Positions 1 through 13,030 of a stretch of 64,000 nt of DNA are shown here, in pieces (the first letter of the stretch is position 1; each line of letters begins with the position of its first letter). A program made the translations under genes and the position numbers. The DNA comes from Adenophora triphylla var. japonica. Lineage: Eukaryota > Streptophyta > Magnoliopsida > Asterales > Campanulaceae. The notes under the pieces were generated by a model. That model was not told where the DNA came from, searched no databases, and saw only the letters and a program-made list of their open reading frames with translations. The stretch lies in NCBI GenBank assembly GCA_022495995.1, contig JAFEMH010000075.1:913001-977000 (forward strand), written 5' to 3'.

Positions 1-208
1 ATTTAAGGGACATTCTGAAAAATCTTACTTTTAAACAATTTAATGGCAAAGATGCATAAATATCTGTGTTATCCACTTTTTAATCATTTAGTTTTGCAAG
101 TATAAAATGAATAGTGAAAAAAAATTGGTAAAAAAGCATTTAGCGACAAAGTTTCTTACAAAAAAGACATTCATTTAGGGACAAATAAATCTTTAAAACG
201 GACGGAGG
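1..208. mobile_element. Stowaway-type MITE, cut by the window edge
   Basis: The right end reads GGACGGAGG followed by TA, the mirror of the CTCCCTCC terminus of Tc1/mariner Stowaway MITEs. The body resembles the complete copy at 3247-3552 (CATTCATTTAGGGACA near the end). The left end lies outside the window. Confidence 0.7.
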
Positions 209-1077
209 TAGTAGTATTTCTAAGAAACCCCAACTTTAAGCAATAAAAGGCTGTCTTTGATCCTTCACGTACAAGTTATGTTTCAAAGACATATCTGTGG
301 CATATTCAAACAAAAGATAGTATTAAAATCTGATACGCACTAAACTGTCGCGGAGTAAAAAAAAGGAATTGCACGAATTTGATACACGTAACTCATACAT
401 CCAAGGTAGTTTGCCCTCACCCACACAAGATGCATCTAATAATACCATTTTGATTTATTGGTACTTGTGCTCCCAAGAAAATAAGAAAATGGCCTTTATT
501 ATGATCCGTGCTAAGTAAATGTTTAAAATGAGCATTGAAATTGATCAATCAAAAATGTATTTGCCCACCAGTTAATTGATACTTGACGAGATATAATATT
601 TTTTGAGAAACGAACTCCGTATCCTATGGATCATTTATGATCCTATTGCTTCATAGCTAACCAACTTTGGAGAAAAATAAGTGAAAGCATCAAAAGATAA
701 AATGTTAAAAACTATAGTTAGAAATATAATGATGACTCTAGCTTTATAAAGTAGTCCCTCTCAAAAGGCTGTTAAGTTTTTAAAGGGTTTTTCATCCCAA
801 AATGAGTGTCCCTCTTTAATGAAATTACAAAATCTATCTTTTCTATCTGTAGCATACTAATGTGCACTTGCACCTTATCGTGTGAGCACTGCTGGCATTG
901 ATATACATGCACTTAATAAAATTGCCTAAAGTCAACATCCTCGTGATTTGCAAAATAAAATAAAAAGGACTTATTTGGGATGGAGGCAACATTTTTGACC
1001 ATATCATCAGGATTTGTTTGATCCGTCAATGCTTAAACGCATAAAACTACAGAGATGATCTGCGAGTAAACGACCAA
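209..1077. other. AT-rich intergenic DNA
   Basis: No reading frame, RNA gene or clear repeat was recognised in this stretch. Confidence 0.6.
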
Positions 1078-2406
1078 AATGACCTGTGTACTATATGAAT
1101 ACAACCAAATTTACCAGCGTACTATCTAAACTACCAAATCAACCTGCGTACTAATCATAAATGAACCAAATCAACCTAAATCGTTAATGAATGTTAGAAA
1201 ATTAACGAATATTACTATCAAAAGTTTTCAAATTGCCTTTTCACTAAAACAATTACAAATGTGAAAGTTGAGGGGATGTATATGGTACAATGTTTAAAGT
1301 TTTGACCTTTTACAATATTTTCCACCTCAATCCCCACCTCCGGCCAGCCACCCACCTATCCACACCCCTTGCTGCCCCCACCCTACCCTCACCTCACTGC
1401 AACCACCACCCAATTCAACCCGACCCTTTTCCCTCTTCCAACCTATTTGCAGCCCATCCATACTTTGCCTATCCAGCATTATTGTCAAGCCAAGCCACAG
1501 CAAGAATAAGCAATACAGTTCCCAACACCACAGTGAAATAAACCCATGAAAACATCTTTTGATTTGCCAAATTGAACACAGCTAAATCCTCACCCACCAG
1601 AGCTTTGTCGGAAACATTACTTCCATCCGTCTCTCCCCTAATAACCAAGATTTTTCGGCAAATATGAATGGAATTGGACAACGACAATTGGGGGTAACTT
1701 AGAAATTGTTTGGTGGAAAAATTTTCAATGAGTTTTGTAGAGATGAAGGGTGTTTGGTTGAGCTTGGGGAAATTAAACAGAGGGTTTGGGGAGATTTTGA
1801 GGATAATGGATTTGAGAGAAGAATTGAAGTGCCCATAGCTGAAGATTTTTTTTAATTTTATTTATTTAAATTTTTGTATCTAAATAGGTGAGAGTGTTGA
1901 TGAATTGGGTGGAAACTAGTCAATTTTGTCAAATTTTTTGCTCTCCAATGGCCAATCGATCTATGTGCTTTGAATTTCCACATCTACCTTCAATTATATT
2001 ATTTTCAATTCAGATAAAAGAAAGAGAGAGGGGAAGGATTGGCTAGGGACGGAGGAGTTAGGGGTGGGGCTGCTTCTCTACAATTGGTAAAAAGAAGAAG
2101 AGACGGGAAGGAGGGGACGAGTGAGGCGGCAGGGAGGGAGGAATTGGGGAGGACGTAGGATTTTAGGGTTAATGATAGAGGGTTTTAGGGCTAAATGTAA
2201 ATTAAATATTTTCAATTTTAGGATTTTGTTAGGTTATGGGGGCAATTTAACATATCCGTTAAATTACTAATGGTGGTTGATGTTCACTAACTTTTATTAA
2301 CGATTTAGGTTGATTTGGTTCATTTATGAATAGTACACAGGTTGATTTGGTAGTTTAGATAGTACGCGGATCAATTTGGTTGTATTCATATAGTATGCGG
2401 GTCATT
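1078..2406. mobile_element. TIR element with long terminal repeats (Pack-MULE-like)
   Basis: Bases 1078-1200 and 2270-2406 are inverted copies of each other over about 120 bp. Shared blocks include ACTATATGAATACAACCAAA, ACTATCTAAACTACCAAATC and CATAAATGAACCAAATCAAC. Long TIRs of this kind are typical of Mutator-like elements. The interior codes for no transposase but holds a pyrimidine-rich segment and a protein-like fragment (1469-1687, minus), as in gene-capturing Pack-MULEs. A clean 9-11 bp target duplication was not found, so the superfamily is an inference and the outer ends may be off by a few bases. Confidence 0.65.
1469..1687 (-). pseudogene. Captured fragment with one transmembrane segment
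   Basis: A 72-codon frame inside the long-TIR element. Its C-terminal part contains a convincing membrane segment of about 20 residues (FSWVYFTVVLGTVLLILAVA), preceded by a soluble stretch. The composition looks like a real protein rather than random sequence, but I do not recognise the family. It is most likely an exon copied from a host gene by the element. No upstream exon or intact start context is evident. Confidence 0.35.
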
Positions 2407-2543
2407 ATCTGCTTAAAAACAGAAAAATCTTTTTGAAATGAAAACTTTGATCTATCATAACCAACGTTTCTTTTGAATAATTTCATATTTTAATTACAAC
2501 GAAATATGAGACGTAAGTTGACTAAATAATACGGTATGAGATA

Positions 2544-2819
2544 CTCCCTCCGGTCCAAAATAATTGTCGCTTTTGGGCAAATTTTTTGGTCCAAAATAAT
2601 TGTCACTTTTGGAGTCAAAAGCATTCAAATTCCTTTTTTATCCCCCACATTGAAACTTATTTCACTTTATTAATTGATTTGTTGTGTGAAGTAATGTAGG
2701 AAAGAAGAACAATAAATAAGGGTAATCTTGGTAGTTACATCATAAAGTTGTGGTATTAATTATCTTTCTTAAAACCTGTGAAAACTCCAAAAGCGACAGT
2801 TATATTGGACCGGAAGGAG
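2544..2819. mobile_element. Stowaway MITE, 276 bp
   Basis: Begins CTCCCTCCGGTCCAAAATAA and ends with the inverted form GGACCGGAAGGAG. It is flanked by TA at 2542-2543 and 2820-2821, the expected Tc1/mariner target duplication. The first 60 bp contain an internal tandem copy of GGTCCAAAATAATTGTC. Confidence 0.85.
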
Positions 2820-3246
2820 TACTATTGCAAGCATATTTTTACTTTTTACATCTAGATGAGTAAACACAGACTGTTCTAAAAAGATCCTTGGGTTGATACT
2901 ATAACAATGATTTCAATAATTAATTTATTTTTCAATCTCCCATAGTTACAATTCATATTAAGAGAGAAACCGGAAAGAAGTGTGAAAACTTCAAAGCAAG
3001 TTGAAAATGCCAATTTTATGCTGATATGTTGTTTAAGTATGATACTCTAGCAACCTATATATAGTGCGCCCAGCAACAAATATAAAAGACACACAGCATG
3101 CCACTCTTACGCTATACATGTACTAAATGAGAAGTAAATTCAATCCAACTTTTAATAAGGCGTGCAAACAAGCCCAATGGTAGCCCTTCTTTACCCATAA
3201 ACCCTCATCACAATTGAAGAAATGACTCAATACACGAAAACTTGTA

Positions 3247-3552
3247 CTCGCTCCATCCCTAAATGAATGTCCAAATTTCATTTAGGGGACATCCTGAAAA
3301 TGCTTACTATTTGTACAATCAAATAACAAAGATGCAAAAATATTCTAATTTTCCACTTTCTAAACATTTAGTTTTGCGAGTATAAAGTGACTAATGAAAA
3401 AAAAATGATAAGAAAACATTTAGGGACAAAGTTTTTTTTTTCCAAAAATGACATTCATTTTTGAACATTTAGGGACAAAGTTTTTTTCCAAAAATGACAT
3501 TCATTTTTGGGACAAAAATTTCTTGAAAATGTTCATTTAGGGACATAGGGAG
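3247..3552. mobile_element. Stowaway MITE, 306 bp
   Basis: Left end CTCGCTCCATCCCTAAATGA and right end CATTTAGGGACATAGGGAG are inverted repeats flanked by TA (3245-3246, 3553-3554). An internal segment near 3420-3510 (GGGACAAAGTTTTTTTCCAA) is duplicated. Same family as the copy at 1-208. Confidence 0.8.
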
Positions 3553-3554
3553 TA

Positions 3555-4270
3555 ATAGAAAACACCAAACAACAGACTCAAAAATTAAGCTGTTGGTAAT
3601 ATACATGTGAAATCATGAATTGTACACTTAATTATGAAAGGTTATTCCAAAAAGCTAATAGATAATGCCACACTTCCCAAAAACAATCTTACCAACACAG
3701 ACTAAATTGTAGAACCAACTCTCAGTCAACCATTTTTCATTTAAGAATGCTTATACTTTTTTACAACATTCATTGGCAATATCAGTTCTTGCTTTTCCTA
3801 CCAAATTTCAAATCATACATCTTTCACCTCTTCAAGATATGGGTATACAGGGCTATATCACAACATAAGAGGACACCGACCCATCCCAACATATCCAAAT
3901 ATATACATTCTGATAGCATAAAGTTAATTCAACTGACAAACCAGATTCCATTTTAGAAATAGAATGAACTGAAAGAATCTCATGTATGCATATAAAGTTC
4001 TTTGCAATTCAGGGTCAAAACAAAATAGTACTAAAACAAATTGTAAATTCAACTGGCTAATCACCTTCAATACAAGAATGTGCATGTCTTCAATATACAT
4101 TCAAATGAACAGAAGTTTGACGACATAATCCATCAAAAACTTGATGAGACTACCATTTTAAGGAAGAAATTTGATTACCATTAAGATCAATAAATATGTC
4201 TCAAAACATTTAAACTGAACTGCATATATCATCTGATATAGTCATATATTCAAGAAGGAAAAGTGGCATC
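3555..4270. other. 3' flank of the EMSY-LIKE gene
   Basis: No independent gene seen. The part next to 4271 should hold the 3' UTR of the minus-strand EMSY-LIKE gene. No unambiguous poly(A) signal was picked. Confidence 0.5.
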
Positions 4271-7200
4271 TTAAGATGAAAGTATACCGCTGTCACCATC
4301 GGAAATATCAGCTAGCCTTGCGATCGCATCAGCAAGTGCTTGTTCATGCTCCTGCATTGCAAAAAGCCTTAAGTATATCAGCCAACGGAAGCACGCACAT
4401 ACAAAAATCATAATCTCATCTGCATACCCTTAACACTTTCTTCGCTTTCTCAATCTCAAGAGGATCCGGATGACTAGAACCAAATACCCTCTCCACCTGA
4501 ACATATTCATCACAAGAGAATGAGCAACTAAATAAAACAAAGAGGATTAGCATAATTTGTAGACCCTAAAGTTGTTGTTTCTTACCTCCTTAATTAGAGT
4601 ATCAGTATGAAGTAACTGAATATCATCGGGCCCTTTCTTTCCAACACCATTTGATGGCGGAAAATCCCTTCTCAGTTGACCCTTCGTCATTCCCCTTCCT
4701 CTTCCTGCACCTGGAACACCATCACGTCCAACAGGTCTGTTCATACCATGACCTGCTCCACTGTAGCCCCCTTTGTGAGGAATTCCAGGGTCCTCACCTT
4801 CCCATTGTATATCATCCGGAGAAATCTGCGAGAGAACAAAATGTCAGCACAAAAATAATACTTCCCCTCTGATCAGGAATATCATAAATGAAAATCATAA
4901 AATAAAAAAAAAATAATAAAAAAAAAAAAAAAAAAACCTTTTCAATGAAAGAACTAACACAATTTCTAATAGGCATGCCTGAAGCCAGAAGTGGCGTGGA
5001 GATTCATTAAACATCAGATAAGGATGTTGATTCGCCATTAATTGTCAACACTGGCTATCAATAGTGACTGTGAACTACACGACTATGAAACAATGGTTAT
5101 AAAGCAGCTATTAGAAATTATTTAAGCTGTGAAGCTCACAATTACAGGAGATTTAGTGTCACTCCTTGCAATGCTTTGCTTTGCGGCAAGTACCAAATAG
5201 TGAGTATTGTCGACCCCCCCCCAATCACCACCACCATTGAGTATTGTCCCCCCCCCTAATCACCACCACCCATGAAGATGGAGCATGAAAGTCAGTTTCC
5301 CCATTACATCCAATCGATGCACACTAACTAATCTCTTTCATTCCCGACATTCACTCCATCTTGCTTAAAATTACCATTAACTACTGTAAGTCTTTATTTG
5401 TCCAAACATTACCTTAAAAGTTGAGTCTTTCAACATCCGAAATACTGAATGTCCCCCCAAGTGGCTCCAGATTCCTATGCCCAACTAAATAATCATAAAA
5501 ATACTTGCTTCTTATTCTTAATTCCCAACATGACAGCATCCACACATCGTATAAATCCCAAATATACCAGACCCAAGTTCTGAAATAATGAATTCACTAC
5601 TCAATCTTCAACATTTCAGGGTAATTTGATGTAGTAGCAGTACTTCTAGATGCCATAAACAGTTTTTTTTTTTTTTTTTTTTTTTTTTTGTGATTCACTC
5701 TCACAAAATTGACTACTTGTAATACTCCCTCTATCCCAACATGAGTGTCCAATTCTTCGTAATAACATTTTGGAACAAAGGGAGTATCAACTTAAAATCA
5801 TCATAATCACCTAATTGCTCTATATTTATTTAGCAATACTTCACTTGCTAGCTTAAGAGTTACTTGGTGAATAAAGGATAGTACAGAAAATAGATACCAA
5901 AAAAAGAAAAATTACTACAATTTGGAACGGACAAACCCAAATGACGGAGAAAAGAGCAGCCGATGCCATAAATCATAAATACAAATTTCTATCAAAATAA
6001 GAAACTTGAATTTTTAAACCTGCATTGACGGGGGAAGGGCGCAGGGAGAACATATTTTACAACGCTTACATGAAGGACTCTTTGAAGATTTCGAGGTAAC
6101 AAGGAAAGAACTAAAGAGTCATCCAGAGAGAGAACTTATAAACACATAACCAGTCTCTCGTTTTTTGGAGAAGCATTGGGAGGCACGACGAAGAATGTCA
6201 GAGAGATTCAATTATACAAAACACATAGGGTCGAGGGAAATATTAAGATGACGCAATTCTAAGTTTTAACGCCTTAAAGGTTAGCTAAACGAAGAAAACT
6301 TCTTTTCAGAAAAAAAAACTTAAGAAAAAAGACAGATAATAAGCCCACTAAATGAGTAGACTCACTAATCCACCCGAATATAGATACATTGTTAGAAACT
6401 TATAAGGGAAAAAGTCGAGAAATTTTCAGTTCTATGCGAACGAGTATAATACTTGGATGCTTCCCAGTACAAATAAGAACATATAACTATTTGAGATCCA
6501 GCAATTAATATGCCAGCACAAAGGACACTTGTGCCAAGATGCTCACAAGTTGGCATACAAATCAACCCAAGGACACAAGTAGTGAGGCCGACCACGTCCA
6601 CCCTGCTATCTAACTATGACTAAATATCACTCAGAAACCCAAGGATGCTCTTCAGTCTTGAACTACAAAATGCCCCAACCGAACGGCTGTGAATACTCTT
6701 AATTGCTTAATATCCAACCCATTTGGTTAAGGACCCTTCTGGTACAGGCATAACACTAAAATCGAAGGCAAATGTGCTTTCAATTTTTTATTTTGACAAG
6801 AGAAGTAATGCTTTCAACAATTTTAATGTTTATCAATAGGAGATAGATTATATAGCACTGTAAAGTCTCAGGAATATACACTTAACATCACCCATAGATA
6901 GCACAAGGCCAACACTTGAACAAGTATCAGGCAGGTTTGAAGGAAGTTGACAGCTGACTTTGCAGAGCTAAAAAATTAGTAAGGAATAGAAAAGTTGATA
7001 GGGACTACTTCTGTAGGCAAAGCTTGTCTTCTTGACTAAAGCTTATTATCTTCTGGTGCCATTTTGGATGAAAAAAATAATTGCAGGCTCTTTCAGAATT
7101 TTCAACAGCATGCACATTTTGTCCAAATTCAGGCCGGTGAATAGATGAATGCAACTAAGACTCGTGGCAATTGGCTGGTTCGTGATTTATGGGGTATGAC

Positions 7201-10200
7201 TAGGAGGAATGTGCTAGATAAAGCTAGTTCAGGTGTAATGACCCATGTGCATTTGATATAGTTTGTCAATAACAATTTTAATGATACTCATTTACCCCCA
7301 AAAATATTTTGGTATATATATGTATATATGTATATATATATATGTGTATGTATGTATGTATGTATGTATGTATGTACGTACGTACGTACGTACGTACGTA
7401 CGTACGTACGTATGTATGTATGTATGTATGTATGTATGTATGTATGTATGTATGTATGTATGTATGTATGTATATATGTATGTATGTATGTATGTATATA
7501 TGTATGTATATATATCTGTGTATATATATGTGTGTGTATATATATGTATATATATCTGTATATATATATCTGTATATATATATATCTGTTTATATATATG
7601 TGTATATCTATGTATATATATGTATACATGTATATATATGTGTGTGTGTGTGTATGCCTATATAAATACATATTGTGAGTAACGATAATTAAGCCAACCA
7701 AAACTCCGGACAGCAAGTTAAGGATAATTAAGTCAACCAAAAAACCAAGGCTGCAGCAAGTTAAGGAGCCTGAAATAGCCACATTAAAATAACTTTTTTT
7801 AATCCTGTTAAATTAATAATGAGGAAGACGGGTACTCTTATATATATACCACCATGCTCATACTTACAGTTAACGACATGAGAAAAAACAATCATATTTA
7901 CCTCCTCAAGGTTTACCCACTCCCATGTCTCATTTGTACTGCCTATATCGTAAACAAGAGCATGTCGTCCCTGACAATGGTATGAAAGTTTGATTTCAGC
8001 ATATATCCAGCAAGAACTCAATTTGTATCCTTCGAAGTCAAATTACCTCAGCTTGGTTGTAGTCTGTTATAACAGCTTCATAGAAGTTGTTGTCATCTGG
8101 CCACCTGGTCCTCACTTTCCTCCCAATTAATGGAGAAAATGATGCCCCTTCACCAGAATTATTCGCAAGGGAACCAGAGATAACTCGATTACCAAGTTGG
8201 CCCCTTCCAGTCGGACCTGAAGGAGGGTACTGCATTTTCATAGAAGGTACTCCCGGTAACATCTGACCCTGTTAGGAATACAATGAGAACAGACAAGCAA
8301 ATAAGAATGCTTTAAGATATTAATGCTTACATAGCAGTGTACTTGGCTAATTATGATTTCATCATTTGGCAGGTCCAAGAGAATTCCAAACTTACAGATT
8401 TTTGCTTTTTGCCTTTGGGTCCCATCATAGGTGCTCGTCGTCCGGCTGATGGAGTTGGCTGGTTTGATCCAGCCACCGGTTGCGGGTGGAAAGAAGGAGA
8501 CGGCCCAGCAAATGATTGAGAAGGTCCTGACGGGTTTATCTTCTGTTTCTTGCGCGATGTTGACATGGGGCTGGGTAGTGGATCATGCGCAGCTTGCCCA
8601 GCATTAAGCATGCCAGGTTGAATTCCTCCAGACTGTCTCCACTCCCTGTTGGCATTAGGAAGATATCATCCATTAAAATTTAAAAGCGGTAAAACCTCGC
8701 TGAAAATCATAGAAATAGGGTCATGGTTTAGGAAATGATAAAGATTGTATATGCATGACTACTGGACCTTATCCTCCTGATAACGTCGTCGGCATTAACT
8801 TTGCCCAATAGCTCACGGTGCTCTTCATTTGATAATCTCAACTCTTTTCTAAGTTCAGTTATTAAGCTTTCCTTCTCCTGAAGAAAATGCATTTCATTGA
8901 GGAGTCAAATAAACCTGATCAAACAAATGTATAACATCTGATCATGCAAAAACAACAAAAGAATACCCAAGTGATGGCATCAGCTTGAGCTTTAAAGGCT
9001 CTTAGAACTGAACTGTATGCTTCTTGCTCAAGGAGATGAATTTGAGCCTCCATATCAGTTTCACCATGCATCCTAGGGTATGGGACAGAACCTATGACGG
9101 CAGATCTTCCATTACCCGCAACACGCCCACCTCTTGGTATTCTATTTTGATGTGATGGTGGAAGATCATCATCAGTTCCTGCAATTATCTCAAATAACGC
9201 ATGCTTAAGAAACTGTGACATTTGGATTCAGCCAGGTAAGCTCTACAACAATAGCTTAAACAGTGACAACTCAGAATTGAAGCGATCTTCTTATTCAATT
9301 TATGAAGTGCCTAGAAAGCAATGTAGCATGTGAGCAATGATCTAAAGGACATGGCAATGTGCGTAAAATTAGCTGCGTCAGTCCCTTATATTTCAGAACA
9401 TCCTACATTCATCTTTCAGACGGGATTCATGAAGGGACATTTGTCTCCTTCTCGAAAAAAATTCTGTCTTAATTATCCAGTTAGTATAGTAAGGATGGAG
9501 TTGATAGATTCATTCTATGCTAACTTTTACTTGGGTGGAAATGAAATGCGCAGGGTGTTGGAGGGATGGGAGCACCACTGCCACCGGTGAGCAGCAGTTC
9601 TATGGAAGCAGCAAATATCCCTTCCATTTGGGGAAGGAACATTTTGGCAGTAGCAAACAGGCTTTTACGTTGATAATTAAGGTAATATGCCCTTATGCTA
9701 TGCAATAATATAGCCCTTTCCCTCCTTTCCAGGCAAGGAAACGAAGAAAACAAAGTACCTATTGGTTATTCAGTTAAAATAATTCATCGTTTTGCATGTG
9801 CCAAAAAATAAGAGATATGTTTGGCTAATGAGAGGGGGTCCAAAAGAGGTATTGCAGCATGACCCCATTGAAATGCTAGCCCTCAAAACTTGAACCTTCA
9901 GCTTTATCCTTGATCAACATGCAAAATTGCCATGTGAGTAAGAAGATTGGATGTAAGAAACGGACATCCTTAGGGTGCAACTTATGGTTCTGCTGGAAAG
10001 AATGGAACCCAACTACTCAAAGTGGCAAATAATTCCCACCCCAAGTAAAAGGTGAACTAAAAAAGGATAAAATACCCACAGAAAAGCAAGGGTTGCCTAC
10101 CAGTACTTGAAAAGAAAAAAAATATAAAAGAATGCTGAAAATTGTCCAGATAACCACAATTCAATTTATCTAAACTATCGCATATTTACAAATATTCAGA

Positions 10201-11504
10201 GCCCCTCTGAATTTATTCTCTCCCAAACCAACTCAACTAAGTCTCTCCCAACTACTCACGCTAAGTTAATTTAAAAGTACATTCCACATAATTTTTCTTT
10301 TGTATGGGACGAGAACCTTGGCGAACAGCCTCTTGGCAATTGTCAAGGGAAGGCTCTAGCAAATGGTTCCCTCTCCCAACCCCCGCAAGGCGGGGAGCGC
10401 TTGGCGCACCGGGGTTTGTCCTTTGTCCTTATGGGACGATCAATAACACTGCTTAAGAACACTCACTGCGGTATTGACTGCTCTTAGGCCTGCACTCACA
10501 GAGAAGAGCTCCCCACCGTGATGAACCCCACCTCTACTTTTCTTTTGAAAAAAAAATAAGGCAGAGCATTCCAATTTCTGAAAAGGTAACCCCAAAAACG
10601 CTCCCTTGCTGACGCCATGTGAGAAGCCAGAATACACCTTTATCCCACATGAGCATCCATGAGAGGCTTGATCTCTGTCCAAAGAAAGGGAAAACCCACA
10701 TTGCCACCTAGCCTAAAACTTTATTTACTGTTTACCAGAACTAGATTTGGCCGCCAAGTACATATCTTTAGCCATTGAGCAGACATATCATAATAAAAGG
10801 AATGAGTCAAAGCACCTCAGGAGTAAAAAAAAATGAGTCCCTACTCCACAGTTTATACTTTAGCTCAAGTTTAAATGTCAACTCGTTTCATAGAACCCCA
10901 ATGACTTTATAAAAGGGATGATAACACCTCATAAGTACAAAAATGAATCAATCCACCAGTTCAGTACACAAATCAGCCTAGGGTCCAATCACTTTTGCAG
11001 CTACATGATTCTCTTTTCCCACCTACTTGGCCCAATCAAGAATCATCAATAAAGAATACTCGGTCATATCCTACTTAAAAATTTCAGGCCAAATTTACTG
11101 GTCTTCCTCCAAGTTAATTTCAGATTTTCTCTCTCCTCTCGTCCAGCAAAACATCTATTCACATAAACTTCACCCACATGACATAATTTAACAAAATCTA
11201 TAACTGAAAATTAACATAACCAGCTCCAGAAACGCAAATTGGCCCCAAACGGGGGACAAGATACCACACAACTCACTGCATTACTTCTTGACTATATTAC
11301 AAACGTAAGCCTCACAAATTGTCACACTCACGTCTTCACTCAAAAAATACTAAAACAAAAAATCAAGAAAAAAAATCAACTTACTAAATCCACATTAATC
11401 AAGAATCACCAGAAAACCCTAAATTACAAATAAATTGAACTAAAGATCGAATCTTTCTTCTTCAGTTAGAACTTACCACTACTGTCGAACGGTTCGTAGT
11501 CCAT
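4271..11504 (-). CDS. EML3-like: EMSY-LIKE protein (ENT + Agenet/Tudor), nine coding exons
   Basis: Coding exons on the minus strand: 11477-11504, 8967-9178, 8768-8877, 8396-8645, 8047-8268, 7902-7970, 4586-4825, 4428-4496, 4271-4351. All introns are GT-AG, the phases join, and the total is 1281 nt (426 residues), the usual length for plant EML proteins. An N-terminal ENT domain lies at about residues 51-135 ([20 protein letters not shown]). A Tudor/Agenet-type domain lies at about 243-300, with [20 protein letters not shown] continuing into [10 protein letters not shown] and [10 protein letters not shown] Gly/Arg-rich linker and a C-terminal helical segment ([10 protein letters not shown] to [11 protein letters not shown]) follow. 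In Arabidopsis, EML proteins are nuclear chromatin readers linked to EDM2-dependent immunity and seed development. The start is the first ATG of the small exon 1 (MDYEPFDSS), as in family members. Introns 1 and 6 are large and contain repeats. No defect is seen, so the gene is probably functional. Confidence 0.93.
5725..5784. mobile_element. Very short Stowaway-like MITE in EML intron 6
   Basis: About 60 bp between TA dinucleotides. Left end CTCCCTCTATCCCAACAT, right end TTGGAACAAAGGGAG. It is probably an internally deleted copy. Next to it, 5667-5688 is a poly(T) run. Confidence 0.6.
7316..7672. repeat. Tetranucleotide microsatellite (TGTA/CGTA with TATA/TGTG)
   Basis: A run of about 350 bp inside EML intron 6: TATA-rich flanks, a TGTA core interrupted by a pure CGTA block near 7376-7410, then mixed TATATG/TGTG. 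All six frames stay open because the period avoids stop codons, giving Tyr/Val/Cys/Met or Thr/Tyr/Ile/His strings. These are not genes. Confidence 0.95.
10300..10430 (+). mobile_element. Au-type SINE remnant in EML intron 1
   Basis: The order of motifs matches plant Au SINEs: a box-B-like tRNA-derived part, AACAGCCTCTTG, then AAGGCT, then a GC-rich hairpin (CCCCGC AAG GCGGGG) and GCGCACCGGGGTTTGTCC. It is non-coding. The assignment rests on remembered family sequence, so subfamily and exact ends are uncertain. Confidence 0.6.
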
Positions 11505-11966
11505 AGCCAGCTTGTTAGACCCCCCAAGAACTTCAAGCAATTGTAATTAACAGAACAAAAACCCTAGACTTCTTCGAGATTGATACTTTTACCGAATCGG
11601 CTCCAATTGGACGGAAAGCTGAGAGTTTCTGGTCCTCAGGAGACGAAAATCGATGGATGGAGCGGCGGCGGGTGGAGGATGAGACGAATTAACGGTGATT
11701 TTGGGGTTGATCTTCAGTTCAGACAGGGGTGGGAAGAGGAGTATCAGAGTGGCGCGGACTTGAAACGGGTCTATAGACCAATTTTCCGTTTTCGGTAAAT
11801 TTTTGGGTTTGAGTTCCGCCCTTGTTTTTAGAATACTATGCCCGTGCGCGTGCGGTGTGTGCGAGTTACTCATATTTCCCCAATCATGAAATATTTATGA
11901 CAAATCATGTTTTTTTTGGAAAGAATAATATTTAATTGATGTTATAATTTATGCAATTAATAATAA
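11505..11966 (-). promoter_or_regulatory. 5' leader and promoter region of the EMSY-LIKE gene
   Basis: Lies between the EML start codon and the Helitron end at 11967. It includes a CT-rich leader on the minus strand. No TATA box could be placed with confidence. The Helitron starts only about 460 bp upstream of the start codon, so the upstream promoter is replaced by transposon DNA. Confidence 0.5.
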
Positions 11967-12329
11967 CTAGTATGCCATCCGTGCGTTAAAACGCACGACA
12001 AAACGCTTTTTTTCATAAAGTAACCCAACCAAAAAAGTTCATATTTTAATGAACTTACATGTAATTTTGCTATGAATGAATATATAAGTAAACCACCATT
12101 GGTGAATCAATTTTCATAACCATTGATCCAATCTACCAAAAGTGAGCACCATAATCTCAAATGTGCATACATATGTCCAAACTACTAAAAGACATATCAA
12201 ATGATATCCATGCCACTTAAATAGTCATAATATGGCATCACCAACACACAAAAAACCAAAGTTAAGTTTTTTACAACCAAAATATCCAAAGTTAAGTTTT
12301 TTACAATCAAAAGACAACAGTTGGTGAAA

Positions 12330-12525
12330 TTAGTCTTCTGTCAAATCTATGATGCTTGTGTCAATCTTCTTAGGTGATATCCATTGATTCCATTGAATTC
12401 TTGCAGACCTTCTAACTTTTGGACGTTGAAGTGGTTGTTGTTGATTTCCTTCATGTGTATTCTTTCTCTGATGTAAAGCCTTCAACTTGGGCAATGTTAT
12501 AAAATTTTTGCCCCACTTCTGAATA
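12330..12525 (-). pseudogene. Basic, unidentified exon fragment in the Helitron
   Basis: An open minus-strand stretch reading WGKNFITLPKLKALHQR, then a Gln-rich piece, then RRSARIQWNQWISPKKIDTS. It could be a genuine exon end but I do not recognise it. Between it and the Helitron terminus nothing else was recognised. Confidence 0.25.
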
Positions 12526-12799
12526 TAACGAAAACGAAATAACGAAAACGAAATAAAAAAAAGTTGCTAACAATGTCATTAAAAATATTCAAAATGGAAT
12601 TAACAATAACAACTACAAATTTTGAAATTTTTCTTTGAAAACAACATTTGTTGTTTCATGATGGAAATTGATAAAGTTTTCTTTTATTGCTTATCTCAAG
12701 AATATTTCATGAATAAATAACCATCTCAAGTTTATCAATGAAATATTTAAAATAAAATGTAAAAGCTCATAAAGGTTATCATAAAGGTTATCGTACCAT

Positions 12800-13030
12800 T
12801 AGATATATCCAATAATGGTTGAGGAGTGAGGACAGGAACCCTCGGTGACAGTGCCCATCAAAGCTCGCGAATATCTCGCAATCTTTTCTGGTCTAGCATA
12901 CCAGAGGCCCAACACTTTGTTGTCCAATCTATAGGTTTCTTTGACCAGAATCTTCTAATAGCATCGTTCTCCATTGGTCCAACTTGTGCACCATCCTTGT
13001 CGATAAACATCCATTCTTTTAGTGGTTGCA
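12800..13030 (-). pseudogene. GRV2/RME-8-like (DnaJ homologue) GYF-type exon fragment
   Basis: Encodes KEWMFIDKDGAQVGPMENDA, then IRRFWSKKPIDWTTKCWASG and RLRDIREL. This is the GYF-like segment characteristic of plant GRV2/KAM2 (RME-8 homologue), a large endosomal DnaJ protein. After DIREL a stop replaces the expected Arg, then WALSPRVPVLTP continues the family sequence, so the copy carries a nonsense mutation. GRV2 is normally well over 2000 residues; only this piece is present. Confidence 0.7.

Noticed and set aside
7263..7782. Several open frames of 116-164 codons on both strands
   Set aside because: They are translations of the tetranucleotide microsatellite and have no protein character.
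8337..8519. Plus-strand open frame over an EMSY-LIKE exon
   Set aside because: It is the complement of exon 4, whose minus-strand frame matches the EML family.
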